From NCBI RefSeq assembly GCF_910596095.1, contig NC_056552.1, positions 12,009,111-12,073,110 on the forward strand: a stretch of DNA of 64,000 nucleotides, given 5' to 3'. Both the position numbers and the translations under genes were made by a program. Shown in pieces: positions 27,101 to 40,800 of this stretch (positions within the stretch are counted from its first letter, which is position 1; each line of letters starts with the position of its first letter). Origin of the DNA: Thunnus maccoyii (taxonomy: Eukaryota; Chordata; Actinopteri; Scombriformes; Scombridae). Under the pieces are notes generated by a model. It saw nothing but the letters and a program-made list of their open reading frames with translations, did not search any database and had not been told where the DNA came from.

Positions 27101-30100
27101 AGTTGAATCATGTTCCCTACTTAACTGTAAACTTAAGAAGCCAAATGGTCAAGACTCTAATCTGTCATCAAGGGCAATTTTCTGGAGCAGTTCAATCAAT
27201 AAATGAGAAAAGAAAAATGACCTTTATAGATGCAGTATAAAATATGTTTGAACCTTTACATCCAAATGATATTTAACTTATTAGAGCTGTCAGATCTGAG
27301 TAAGAATATGTGCCTGTTTTCATAGAAAGGGCACAGTATTCAGAGTGTGGTGCTCCTGTTTTCAGCTTTTAGAGAAATATTGTTCCAGTGTAGCCTAAAT
27401 CTTTACGACAATAGACAGTTTCACCCTGTTTAAGTCTTGTGCTCGTGAACATTTTAGGTACAGTACCAGTCTAAAGTTTGGACACCTTCCCGTTCCCTTG
27501 AATGAGAAAGTGTGTTCAAACTTTAGACTAGTACTGTAGGTCAGTTCAAAAAAAGTTCCAAAGAGCACCAAGTGGCTGTGACTGTAGAAAAGAGATCAAC
27601 CTAAATGAGATACTTGATTGGTGGGGGTCAGACCGCAGCAAGGTCCAGGTCACATGACTTCCACAGAGCAGAAAAGTGAGTGGGCTATGACACAGTGAAC
27701 CTTGCCCATTGAGACACTCTCAGCTCAAACAGAGTCATGGGAAACTTAAGCTAGAACGAGAACAAAGAGAGCTTGATCCATGGGATGCCACGGTTCCTGA
27801 GGCACATCAGTCTTTTCTTTTTTTTTTCTTTCAGTCCTTTGCTGGGAAAAAGAGGGGTGAGCCACGTTAGCTGGGTTCCTTCCAGTCTTAATCAAACTCA
27901 TAGTCTCCTTTAGCTAGTGGGAACTCAGCCAGCCAGGGATTGATTTAGAGTACTGGGACGTGGGTAAATAGAATCGTTTGTCATGCTCTTGCACCGAGTC
28001 GAGTGCTAGACTTTACATCAGGGGTAGAAGTTGCTGATTTAACCAAACCTTAAGCTGCTCGCCCCACAGCCAAGTTAGATCTCTGTGAGTATGCACTGCT
28101 GGCTGTTTGATCAAGGCTTGTGGAGCCTGTTAAACATCTAGAGCATCATTTAAAAAAAAATCCTTTTTTCTGACAAACCTTCAGGTTGAAATATGTGTAG
28201 GTGCTTATTGGATTCACAGCGGGGAGTGTTGTTGAAACAATTTAACTAACAAAACATGAATCAAGAACAATTTTGATAATGTATTAATTGTTTAATTCAA
28301 GGAAAAAAAACAAATATTCCACCTGCTTCTTGTTTTACATAATTTTCAAATTGAATATTTGTTATTTGGACAAGATATCAAATTGGTAATTTTTTAAAAT
28401 GGTTTTCTGACACTTAATGGATTAAATGATTATATCCACTTTGTATATGTTTTTTAAATTTCAGATTATTGTCCAATCAATAGAAGATTTTTGAGGCTGA
28501 TATCAATATTTGAGATTTTAATAAATCTGTTAATGATACATTGGTCAATCGTCGTTTTTTACATGACCACTTAACAGACATTTGTGACAAGGATCCTTAT
28601 TTGATATGTCCGGGACATTTTGAAGTTGAAGAATAACTTGTGTATATATTAATAACTCGTCAGTGCTCTCCACTGAACAAACTATTTGATACTGTTTTGG
28701 AGCTGAAATGATTAATCAACTAGTCGATTCACAGAAAATTAATCTATACTATTTTAATAATTGATTAGCTGTTAACTTTTCAAGCAAAATACCAATTATT
28801 TCCTTATTCCCTTGGTAACATTATAAAAAAACAATTAATTGATTAATTGAAAGAATACTCTGCAGATTAATCAAAAATGAAAACAATCCTTAGTTGCAGC
28901 TCTACGCTGTTTCTAATTGACCTCATCATATCTTTGACATTTCTGCCGACAGACTGTGCGCATGATATATATGCAGGAAGCCATTGTTGGCTTAACCTCG
29001 GTTCTGACTTTGGCGGCCTCTAGTAGGATGAAACAAGACACTGTGGCAGACAGCAATGCATGCCACTACCCCTAGATTACACCAATTTTCACTGTGGTCG
29101 TCTAATGTTTCTACAAACAAAAATGTATGACTCGGAATAATACAAAAGATACTATAACCACATAAAACTCCTACACATATTATCTTTTAATTGCTTATTC
29201 GTTTTAACAGATTTACTAATGATGAACACAATTGTTAATTTTAGGCTTTTGGATTCTCTTCAAGAATTACTTTCACGTTGGTTTTCCAAATAACATGATC
29301 TTCTCCATAATGCTTACAGTGTTGTACTCGGGCTGCTTTTCTGTACAGTTAATTGTGAATCACTGTAGGCTATAAAAGAAGGGGCTTTCACAGGGGGGAC
29401 TGTGTGATGTTGTCAGAGGAGATAAAAGGAGAAGCTCTGAGGCTGCAGCCTCTTTGGGGCCCTGGCTAGTCAGTATTCAAGCTCCCTGCCCAACTGATAA
29501 TTAGCCACACTCTGCTGTCAGCCCACAGGCCCGTCATCCCAAGTTGGGGAAAGTCCCACCTTATTATGCCTCCAGCTGGCCTTTTTTCAGTAAAGGCCCC
29601 TGAATGTAACCCAAGACGCAGAGCCTTGATGTACCATACAATGCTGGAGATAATCATCTGACTATAATGCAGACATGGTCGAGTACACTCGGAGCTGACT
29701 TTAATGTTTTGTTCACCTCACAGGGTCCACTTACAGCGTCTTGTCCACCATGCCGTCGGACTCCGAAAGCAGCAGCTCTCTCAGCAGCTTAGGTGAGTGT
29801 GGCGCTCATGGCGGTACGCAAGTGTCAGGTGTAGTAATGTCGAAGAAAAAAAACGTTATCTTCCTGGAAAAAAAACAATGAGCGTTCTAAGGGACCGACC
29901 ACTGTTTTATAACTCTGGTCGCTCCCTGTTTAGACTCTGAGCACATGCATGTGATTACACAGATGTGACAAGGATTTAGAAACTCTCAACACACACACAC
30001 ACACACACAAATACACTCATAGACCTGTTTCATTTAGTCATTGTCTGAGCGAGAGAGAAACCGAACTTTTATCAGTAGGGGAATTTCTGTGTGATATATT

Positions 30101-33081
30101 CACAAGCACCGAGGTTAATGAGTACAACAGCGAGGTAGATAAATGAGGTAGAATATTAAACTGATTTAGGTTGCAGAAATGCCAACAATAATAAAAGTGA
30201 TACAGTAAGATGATGATTAAGGTCGTTCCTTGTTAACTAAATACATGTAGATGTTTGGACTAGCAGCCACCACAAAGAGCTCTTGCCTCTGATTAGTTTA
30301 TATTCATACCATGTAAGTTTAGTCTTTGCTTCCTAATTAGATTTGACTGTTGAACTTTGTGAGTTCAAGTTTTCATTTTGTCATTTGAGTTTGCAAGTTT
30401 TCAGTAAAAAGTTGGAAAAACACGGACTACAGAGTTTTATTAAGTACACATGAGCTATACACTTGCCCTTAAGTGGGCATTTTCAAGAAATAGATGATGA
30501 AGCTGCACTGACACCCCCATCGTTTGAGCTCTGTGAACAGCACATGCCACCAGTGACATGCTAACTCACACAGGTACGCCTGGTCAAGCCTCCTCCCCTC
30601 CACCCGCCCACATGGACAGCCACCAGGTGCAAGAGAAGATGGAGACCGTTCTGTTCCAGCTCCGACATGTGACCCGTGAGCGGGACGAACTACGCAAACG
30701 TCTGGCGCTCTCTTCACCCGGAACCACCTTCGATGACTGCAGGTACTGTTCTGATCTCATGCACCTAACTGCCTGTTTTCCAAAACAAACATTGACTGAA
30801 AGGCGTAGTGATCCTGTGTGTACTTACACTCTGTGAATAGAGGCATTTTGCCTTGTTCAGCTTTTAAAAGCAACAAAAAAAACCCAAAAAACAAGTGAGC
30901 GAAGGTCTTCGGTGATGCGAAATTGTTTTGAAATACGCTCAACTCTCAAGCACCAAGTTTGTATGATGTTCATCTCGCTGTTGCTTCCGTCATCCTCCCA
31001 TGTGGCGTCTTAAAACTTGATTTTGATGCATTGCAATGTTGTCTTTGTTCTTTCCCTCTTTTGTGAAACAGACCTAACTCAAAAGCAGGTCATGACTACG
31101 AGCGTCTGAAGCTGCAGTGCATGAAGGCGATGGCAGACCTGCAATCCCTGCAGAACCAGCACAGCACCACCCTGAAGAGGTGCGAGGAGGCTGTGAAGAA
31201 AGCAGACTTCTATCAGTGAGTAGAAAGCCTCCTACAGGTTCTTTTGTAAATTTTTTAACAGACAGTGCATTTATGCTGTATGTATACTAGCCCCAGCCTC
31301 CAGGGTTTTAGCTGGTATTCAGTTCCTCCTCTGACATATTCACAGCAGATTGCACCAGAACAGATTTTATTTTTGTGAGAGTAATAGGGATGAAGCTTTT
31401 ATACCAGTCCAGACGCTGATGAGTTAAGCCCTGAAAAAATCCTTGCAGCCCCTCATCAATTTAATTTCATCTTTGTGATTGTTTAAAAAAAAAAAAAGAC
31501 TGTTTGTATTGTCTTCTTAACTGAATAAACCCTGAGTCGTCTTTTTAAACCAAATGTTGAGACCAGAGACTGAATTACTTCTCTATAAGTAATACCCTTC
31601 TTAAAGAGTTCATGCCAAAGCATGCTCTGTAATCATCATCTGAACCCCGTGTGCATGGCACGGCATCTGTGCCATGAGGATAATGCTATGAACAGAGCAT
31701 TTGTTTTCCTATGAAATAAGCTGCGCCGAGTTGACGTGAAGGGGAGGCTGGTCCATTTGTGTGATTTAATGATGCCATACTGTCTCCAAAGTGTAGGGAA
31801 CCAACATCTGGCCCCAATGCAAACAGACAGATGAAGGATTATTGCCATGTTTAAGCCTCTCCTTCTGGGCTATGTTTGCACATCAGAGAAAGTCTTTATT
31901 TATTACTGTCCTGTCTGTCTCTGCACTTTTCCATTCACACTAAACATCATCCTCTGTGAACGGGAAGCCATTTAAATCACATTCATTCCAGATCGATGAA
32001 TAGATCAATAAGTCACTTAACACATAGGCTAGCATTAGCACTCGGTAATCATGGAGGATTTTGTTGGTCCTCTTAGTAATATGTGTTTGTACAGTTACAA
32101 GTTAATCAGCATTACATAAGATGGTGTTTTACTGTTAAGATCAACACAAAACTAATTTGCATCTTATAAGTAGCATGAAGAGCCTTGAGTGTGATATTGA
32201 GACCAATTATCACACTCAAGGCTTTAAAGAATTACCATGCAATTATTTTGCTCCACAGTACCTAAGTAGTGTATATCAGGGAGTGTGAGAAAGTTCATAA
32301 ACTAGTTTCTGAGAGGATAAGGCTGGCATCATTCGATACTTTGGTTGTCAAATCCCATGAATAGACCAAAACATATAATCCATATTCCGTTTTTTATCAT
32401 AGAGGACCAAAGAAACCAGAGAATGTTCACATTAGAGAAGATGCAATCAGAGAATTTGGACATTTTCTTCTTGTGATTTTGAGAAATTGGAAATTTTTCT
32501 CTTCAAATGACTGAGGCATTAGTTGCTAGGTGGCAACTAATTGATTAATTGCTGCAGCTCTATTAGGAAATGATATTCAACAGGAGTGAGTAATGAATTA
32601 TTTTCAGCAATGGATTAATACACATCTAGTAAGTATTCATGGGTGCAGGACGGTGTATGTGGGATCAACTCAGAACAGACTACAGTGAAAGCACAATGTG
32701 ACTTAGAAATGTATTTTAATAACTTTTGGAGCTCTGTGGCACAGAGAAAAAAGTTGTATCAGGCTTTGACTACATATGAAATTCTTCTTAGTCAGATCAA
32801 TTATATTTTTGCATGACTACAAGCGCTATAAAGCTGATTTTTAAGCATGACTGGCAGCGCTCAAAGTCAGATGGTACTTGCTGTGGTATCTCCTCAGTAC
32901 GCTACACAGCCGCCTGGCGAGCGAGCACACCCAGCTGAAAGAGGAGCTGGAGGCGGTGAGACAAGACAACATCCAGCTGGTCAGGGAGCACAACCACGTG
33001 AAGCAGGCCTGCGAGGAGCTGAGGAGGCTACACGACGACGACCAGAGAGAAGTGACCGACATGAGGATGCTGCACCAGCAG
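23390..33081 (+). CDS. dlg5: dlg5 coding exons 1-5: N-terminal helical/CARD-like region (aa 1-288)
   Basis: Exons: 23390-23687, 29724-29792, 30574-30742, 31072-31215, 32898-33081. Exon 1 encodes a helical bundle with LLLKILISKDRDHFAEFC and ALEKTHPHLHSVLLDG, matching the human head (LLLKLLLAKERDHFQ, ALEKTQPHL). Exon 2 has the near-invariant TYSVLSTMPSDSES. Exons 3-5 begin the coiled coil (HVTRERDELRKRLALS, LQSLQNQHSTTLKRCEE, YHTLHSRL across the exon 4/5 join). Donors are GTGAGA, GTGAGT, GTACTG, GTGAGT and GTACTT. Intron 1 is the largest at about 6 kb. Confidence 0.93.
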
Positions 33082-36000
33082 GTACTTGCGCAACTGGCGA
33101 TCCCACCTACATTTAGGCTTAAACACCTACAGATGTGAATACAGATGCATACACAAAGATACAAAGACGCATACTGTTTGCACACACTAGTACTCAGACA
33201 CTCGTTTCCATTTCAGGATGCCCTTGAGATGCAATCATTTGGATCTTGACATTTGAGACAGAAATCAATTTATTTCTCCCTTCGGTGACCATTACTTAAA
33301 GGAGGATGACATCGTTCAGAGAAATCGGGTCAGACAGTTTGGTCTTTCCATGTCTTGCATCGATCAAAAAAATTCTTTTGAATTAGACGAATGACTTAAC
33401 CTGTGGCTTTTACTTTTGCTCCGTCTGATACATTTTCAGCCTCGCTAGAGTCAGAAGGTCAGATCATTAAATGTCTGCATTATCTTACATAACGAAGAGT
33501 AGCGTCTTATATGGCTCTTTGATAAGAGGGACAAGGATGTATGCCTCATTGTCTCCAGAGCTCATGTCACCATTAGGTAAAATACTGTTCAGCGTCAGTC
33601 AAATTAGGAATCAAATCAGCTCAGTGATGTCAGTCCACAGTTGATCTTTGGACTGACATCAAAGTTGTTGGATGCCGGTGACAAACTACTTATTTCCTCT
33701 TATGTGAAACTTGTCCTGGTTTGTCCTTTAGTTTTTTGGCACTCAGTCCACAATTTGAATCATATGCTATAATAATTAACTAGTAAAAAGGATATGTGTA
33801 CCCTGGTCTTGACCAAATGATACAATGTTGCCTTTCAACGTGAATCAGCTTTGTGTTCACGCCCACTTATAAATAAACCAAGAGTCATAAATAATGACAG
33901 ACAGATAGAAAGTGAACAAATGAGGTGTCTTGTACTGTATCAATGCCACAGTCCTGTAGTAGCTCCAGTTTACATTGACAGTACAAACAAACCACATCAG
34001 CGTTCGCTTTTCAAGCTTGGGCCACACCTGAGTTCAAATGACAGTGATCACAACAGCCTAAACTAACCAAACCAAATGGGCAGTCACACCAAATAGGTTA
34101 TATCCCTCTCTCCTCTATTTATTGTAGAGTTGCTAGTGTAGAGGCAGACAGGAAATTAAGGTAGAGAAAGGGGTCATGATATGCGATAAAGGTCTTCAAT
34201 TAGAATCAAACTGTGGATGTTGTGGTTATGTGATCTGCACCCTAACCATTTGGCTACCTGGCCACTCAGCTTTTCTCTTTATTACTTAATGTTTTGTTAA
34301 TTTTATCTCTAGCACTAAGAAACAGAGTTCCCACCAACTTCTGAAAACAAAAGTTTGTCAATTAAAGTCTTGCTCTGGCCTGCTACCTCAGCACACAGTG
34401 GATGGCCTAAATCTTTAGTTGATTGATTACTTTCCTATGCCAGGACACTGTTAACTTATATTTAAGACTCTGTTATTTGCAGCACCAGTCAAACTTTTGT
34501 ACATACTTTCTCACTCTAGTGAATGGGAAGGTGTGTCCAAACGTTTGCCTGATACTGTACATTAGAACAACCTGAACTGTAGATGTAAGTGGAAATGAAT
34601 ACTCCTGAATGACAAAACCTCATTTTTATATAATTATGCTGAAACACTCAGTCCATTACATTATTTGGCAGTGTCCCTATTTTCCTATTGTAAACGCACT
34701 ATGATATATGATACAAGTTGTCCAATTGTGTGCCTCTAAATTAATACGGCACCTGAATGATGTCATTTCTAGGTGATGAGAGAGGGGTCATCTGATGTCC
34801 TCAACAAGCTATATGACACAGCTGTGGACAAATTGGAGGCCATGAAGAGTGACTATGAAGCTCTGAGAAAGCGCTACAACGAGAAGACGGCTGGACACAA
34901 CGCAGACCTGAGTCGCCTGGACCAGACTGAGGAGGAGAACCATCGGCTCCAGAAACAGCTGGACATGCTGCTGAAGCAGAGGGACGCTGCCATCCTCTAT
35001 CAGCAGCAGTACTCTTCATCTATAAGAAGGTTAGACCGGAAACATCTGACGTACAAAACCAGCAGCACTAGAAGCTGAAGACACATACTTGGCAGCTGTA
35101 AAAAAAAAAAAAAAAAAAAGCCTAATGATTAACAGCAGCAAACTTTGCTACAAACTCAGTACTTGAGTTTATTGCCAAGGTCAGATCTGCACATGACCAA
35201 GTGCTTAAAACATTCTTAATCCAAGGCAGATGAAGCTTTGCAGATAGGCAGATGCTTTCCCATTTTAACTTTTCCTTTATGATGCGGAGACTGCAGGCTT
35301 GGTCACTTGCTGTTTTTGCTTGTCTTGTGTTCTTATATGTTTTGCCTTTTTAACACAACACAGAAAATATTCATCTGCAAATTTGTAAAGAGCTGTAAAA
35401 CCCAACACATTCCCTATCTGGTACAGATTTGACAACACACAGCAAGAACTGTCCAAGGCCGCAGCCCAGAACAAGGAGTTGCAGCGAGAGATGGATCGGC
35501 TGCAGTCGGAAGCGACGCGACTCAAGACCCAGCAGCTCAAAGCTGTAAAGGACTGTGAGAAGTACAAGGAGGAGCGGGACTCTGTGATCAACGAGTACCG
35601 CCTGATCATGAGTGAGCGGGACCAGGTGATCAAAGAGGTGGACAGGCTTCAGACCGGGCTGGAGGTGGCAGAGGCCAAGTTGAAGAACACTTCCTCAGAG
35701 AGGAGGGTGGCCAATGAGGAGCTAGAGGCTCTTCGACAGGTAAGAGCTGAGACAGGAGCTCCTTTAGTCCCAAACAAAGAAAACTGTTCTGTTTCGACTG
35801 TTCGATCATACTTGAAAAACATATTAAATACATGCTTATTGATTCAGATTAACAAGGCTACATTTCATGGAAAATAATATTAGTAAACCTGTCCATTAAA
35901 ACCGACTTATTGCATAATATCTGTAATCTACTGTGGTTAAGCTGGTTACTGCTGCTATGATCATTAATCTAGGCAACACCCAGAACTTATTTAGGCTAGC

Positions 36001-37781
36001 CAAAAAGTAATCGTGTCATCATTGGTGTTAAAAGGTCAAGAAAGAAAACTGGAAATTGGTGTTTCTTTTTAACTGGCCATGATAAGTAACAGTGATGTTG
36101 TAAGAAGTCTGTTGTGGAAAATCTTCTGATGTGCCAATAAATCTTCAGGTCTCCCACAACATTTTATAAAACTCAAAATGACTCGGATATATTCAGACTT
36201 AAAAAAACACACTTGAAACTGACAGAGATCAATGTGAATAGGTTTACTGCGCATCAAGTGCGCATCTAATGTAAAATCAGACATCATTTCATATCCTATT
36301 CATAACTCCTCCTGTTGTCGAACCTATTCTGGGCTCCACCTAGCTTTTTATCAGTTTCACCTGGCCTGAAAACAATGGTGTCTCAAACATCCCTAAAATC
36401 CAAAAATAAAATTAGGCCTGCTGGCCTTTAATTACACATCATAAGCAAATAACCAAAACATCATGTAACTGATTAACCCCTCTGTGCACTGTCTCTATAA
36501 TGATTGTACACTGTCATGACTATTTACTCAAGGGAAATTACTCTCCACAAGTCTTTATAATCCTCAGTTCTTCACCTAATGGGACATTTGTTGTTAGTAG
36601 CACCTTTTTTGTTCTATGAGATGACATGAAAAAAACATTTTATTGATCCCCCTAAGAGAAATTCTAGTGTTACAGCTGCAAAAGAAACCAAAGAAGTAGG
36701 CACAGATAAGAAGGAGAAATCGCACAAAATGAAAATGCTTTATCCATGAAAATTAGAAATAAACTTTATATATTGCAGTGGAACAGAAAATTCAGACAGT
36801 TATGAGTATTTATTCAGGTTTGATCTCTATCGCTCAGTGGTTTTATGTTTTTGTGATATGAAGGAGCTGGCCTCAGCACTTGTAGACAGGGACCGGGCGA
36901 TCTGTGAAAAAAACGAGCTGCTGGAGAATTACTGCCACGAGGTGAAGGACAAGGCCGAGGCCCAGAAAGAGCTGAGCCAGGCCTGCAAGGACATCGAGAC
37001 GGTGCGTGAGGAGAGGGACGTTGCCCGCAAAGAGAGGACAGAGGCCATCATCCAAAGGGACCAGCTGCTGCGAGAGTATTACCAAGCCAGACAGGTAACC
37101 AGACAGACGGGAGATTTATCATTACAAATGCAGGGATTGATTTATTCTTCTGACAATAATCCCTTCATCCCATCTCATATAGTAGTAGTAAATGTTTTTT
37201 TCAGCAGCTGGCAGGTTTCCACACATTGATTTTTTTTTTTTGGAGAAACGTTTGTATCAGCCATCACACTATGTTTCAGTCTGATTGCCAGATTAATTGC
37301 ACTGAAAGTCCTGAGATTCCTGCATTAGGAAATTACCAGTAATTACTGTGAAAAGGCTCTCTCTGACTTTGAAGTGCACAAGAAAACTGCACTGCTTCAG
37401 AAATGGATAATTAAGCCGAACAACAGAACAGTAAAGTCTAATGGAATTAATTTAGCCATGGACTTAATTAATACTCTCACTACACTTGACAGTCTCTCTG
37501 CTGTACATTTATTTAGAGCGAGAAAGAGAGCATGCGCTACAGATACACCAGCAGACTGTGAGACTCACATTTACTGTATTATACCTGACACACTTCAACC
37601 ACATCACTTAATCCAATCTATCAATGTTACTCATTTAAATACTTTTACAAGACATCATGTTGCTTTTTAGTTTATAGCAACTACAGTTTAATTGAGACAT
37701 AGTTTATGGTTAAACATAATGAAAAATGGAATCTTAAAGTAAGTTATGTTGAGGTTTTTCTCTCACCATGTACTATATGAA

Positions 37782-37822
<41 letters not shown>

Positions 37823-40800
37823 TTAAGGGCATGTAGTAAAGCATTTAGAGCAAAAATATCCCTACTATAAAAGGAGATGCATCAGTGTGGGTGTGTCTAC
37901 ATGTACAGGTGTGAAAATTAAACACAATCCTGGAGATCCAGTTTGAGCAATGCATCACTTGGTTTGAAAGCTTAACATACCTTAACACTACACAGCTGCT
38001 TATAACACTATGAGACAAGATTTTACATCTCTGGAAAATGGTAATGGACTATACTTGTGAGGCAAAGAGAAAAATTAATGATACTCATGATATAAAGTAG
38101 GACTTTGCACTTGTAGGTATTTCGTCAATGCGCTGTGTTGCTGGATGACATTACATTGCAGGACTACCCTGTATTCTTTTTGCCAGAGACCTCTACATCA
38201 GCACCCCTGCTATGTCAATGCAGGGGTATCACTGAGATAAATGAGGAGGCTGTGTTTTTTGGTCTTACCACTGCATCAGGTGTCTCATACATGTGGTGGA
38301 GTAAAAATAAATTTGTTGAATGATCAAATAAAGCCAAGTTCTTCAAAATCTGTCTACTCTTCTATATGTATATGTAATGCCTACATCCTTTCTACACTCC
38401 GACTCGGACAACAATCAACTAACATACCCTGCTACTCCTCCAGCAACAAGACTCTGCCACTCTGGATAAAGAACGAGCCAACAAGGAGATCGAGATGCTG
38501 AGGAAGCAGTACGAAGCCATCTCTCAGGAGCTGAAGGAGGCCCTGCAAGAGGCCGAGGTAGCAAAGTGTCGACGAGACTGGGCCTTCCAGGAGAGGGACA
38601 AGATAGTGGCAGAGAGAGAAAGTATACGGTGAGGCCACAAATACAAATCACATGAACACAAAAGATGATGTCTTTCTTATATAATATGTTTACTTGAACT
38701 AAAATAGATTTGTTTACATCTTGTGATACCTTGTGTGCATCTTTCAGCACGCTATGTGACAACCTGAGGCGAGAGAGGGACAGAGCTGTGAGTGATCTGG
38801 CAGACGCTTTAAGGAATCTGGATGACATGAGGAAGCAGAAGAATGATGCTGCACGGGAGCTCAAAGAACTGAAGTAAGTAATTACTCCACACTTTTTTTT
38901 CCACTTCTTGCCAGGGTTCTACCATTTTTTTGCACTATTTCTAGGTCTAAAACTTGAATATTATTTGTGAAGTTCCACTCCTTTGATGGTCTGTGCTCCT
39001 CTTGTTTGGGGATCCAGAATATAGATTTCATATCAGATCTTTTGTGCCATCCAGGGGAGGAATTAATACACCGACTGAGAAAAGTTCAAATTCCACCCAA
39101 AGGTGACTTGTATTTATTTAAGAACTACACATTTCATGTTTCCTACAGAGAAAAGATGGAGGACCAATTAGAAAAGGAAGCAAGGTTTCGTCAGCTAATG
39201 GCTCACAGTTCACACGATTCGGCCATCGACACGGACTCAATCGAATGGGAGACGGAAGTTGTAGAATTTGAGAAGCACAGAGTAAGAACCACTATGAATC
39301 CTGTCATTTTTTCAGACTTATATTCAATAAACTACTTAATGTGCAAACTGCAATGATATTAATTTTAATGTCTTATTTCAGGACATGGATTTGAAAGCAC
39401 TTGGGTTTGATATTGCTGAAGGGGTAAATGATCCTTATTTACCAGGAGATTGTGGCATATTTGTCAGTAAGGTGGATAAAGGAAGTATTGCTGAAGGAAG
39501 ATTAAGGTAAATGTCCCACTTCTTTTTTCCTCATCAGTTGTTTTCTGTGATAAATTTCGATTTTAAAGACACTCACTGTTCTCTCTTCGCAGGGTGAATG
39601 ATTGGTTGTTGAAAATTAACGATGTAGACCTGACCAACAAGGATAGGAAGCAGGTGATCAAAGCAGTGCTGAGCGGAGAAGGAGTGATCAATATGGTGGT
39701 TCGCAGAAGGAAGTCACTAGGAGGACGCGTCATCACTCCGATCCAGATAAACCTCGCTGGACACCAAGGTCAGTTCATCAAGTTCATCAATAAACTTTAC
39801 TATTAACATTAAAAAATACAGCAAATTACATGTTTAAAGATTATTTAACTGTATAGATTTGTATAGAATTCATTCTTTTTCCATCTTACCTCTCAGACTG
39901 TGGCATAGGCCTGGAAAGTGGAGTGTTTGTTGCCACGTTGGCTCCAGGCAGTCCAGCTGTCAGAGACGGTGCTCTTACTATCGGGGATAGACTGTTAGCT
40001 GTGAGTATGCTGGCAAGATTTTGTTTAAGTTATTTGGAAAGTAATGATGCTCATTTAAGGCCATGCCACTGCTATTGATGGGCCTCTAGTGCCCTCTACT
40101 GTACAATGTGGTGTTTAAATAAAGGAAAACACTGTTGCTGGTTCCCAAATCTACACTATATACTAATACTATATTATACAGTGTACATTCACTGTACTAT
40201 TTTTCATTGTACACTGTTTGGCTGATAGTATACAAGAAAGTTATGTATTTTACCATTTTTTAATAACAGGAAACGATAGAAGACGAGCAGTCAACTGCAG
40301 CTTTGGAAAGCTACTGCCAGTATCAGATTTGGAAAAACCAAAATGTTTTTCTAAAGATTTTCTGACTTTGAGATGTTAATGGAGCTTTGTCACCACTGTT
40401 CACAATTAGTCTCATTTTTTTCAGCCACGAACAGCTCATCAAATCAAGTTTGTTTAGTATGCATTTAGACATCTTTGACTAGTTTTCACGCTATTATTTT
40501 GGATCTAAATGTCCCAAATGATTGTCCTGAATGAATTTGTGAACTCTGTAATTCCCATACACATGACTTGGTGAGGGTAACATTCATAATATACTATGTT
40601 GTGTATGGAGGCAAAGACATTTTTCTCATCTTATTTTTTTGTCCACTACAGATTAACGGAATCACACTTGATAACAAGTTGCTCTCTGAATGTGAAGCTC
40701 TATTGAGGAACTGCCGTGATTCTCTCAGCATCTCCCTCATGAAGGTGAAGTCCTCAGACCTCCAACACACATAAAAAAGTACCACTGCAGGGAGAAGATT

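Larger units (their letters stand above)
23688..29723 (+). other. dlg5 intron 1 (6.0 kb)
   Basis: It contains a (GT)21 microsatellite at 24149-24191, GATTAATCGA-type repeats at 24719-25062 and 28690-28906, a composite repeat at about 26690-27060 and a 76-bp TA-flanked mini-MITE at 27461-27536. The open frames at 25634-25909 and 26688-27056 fall in repeat or anonymous sequence and resemble no gene. No other exon is evident. Confidence 0.8.
31216..32897 (+). other. dlg5 intron 4
   Basis: This 1.7-kb intron carries the perfect hairpin at 32181-32223 and the repeat at 32330-32566. The open frame at 31636-31848 on the minus strand has no recognisable feature. Confidence 0.8.
33082..34772 (+). other. 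dlg5 intron 5
   Basis: It contains a perfect 13-bp hairpin (33625-33661), a repeat fragment at about 34130-34275 and a degenerate copy of the mini-MITE at 34480-34557. No coding sequence is seen; the open frame at 33851-34066 is anonymous. Confidence 0.8.
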
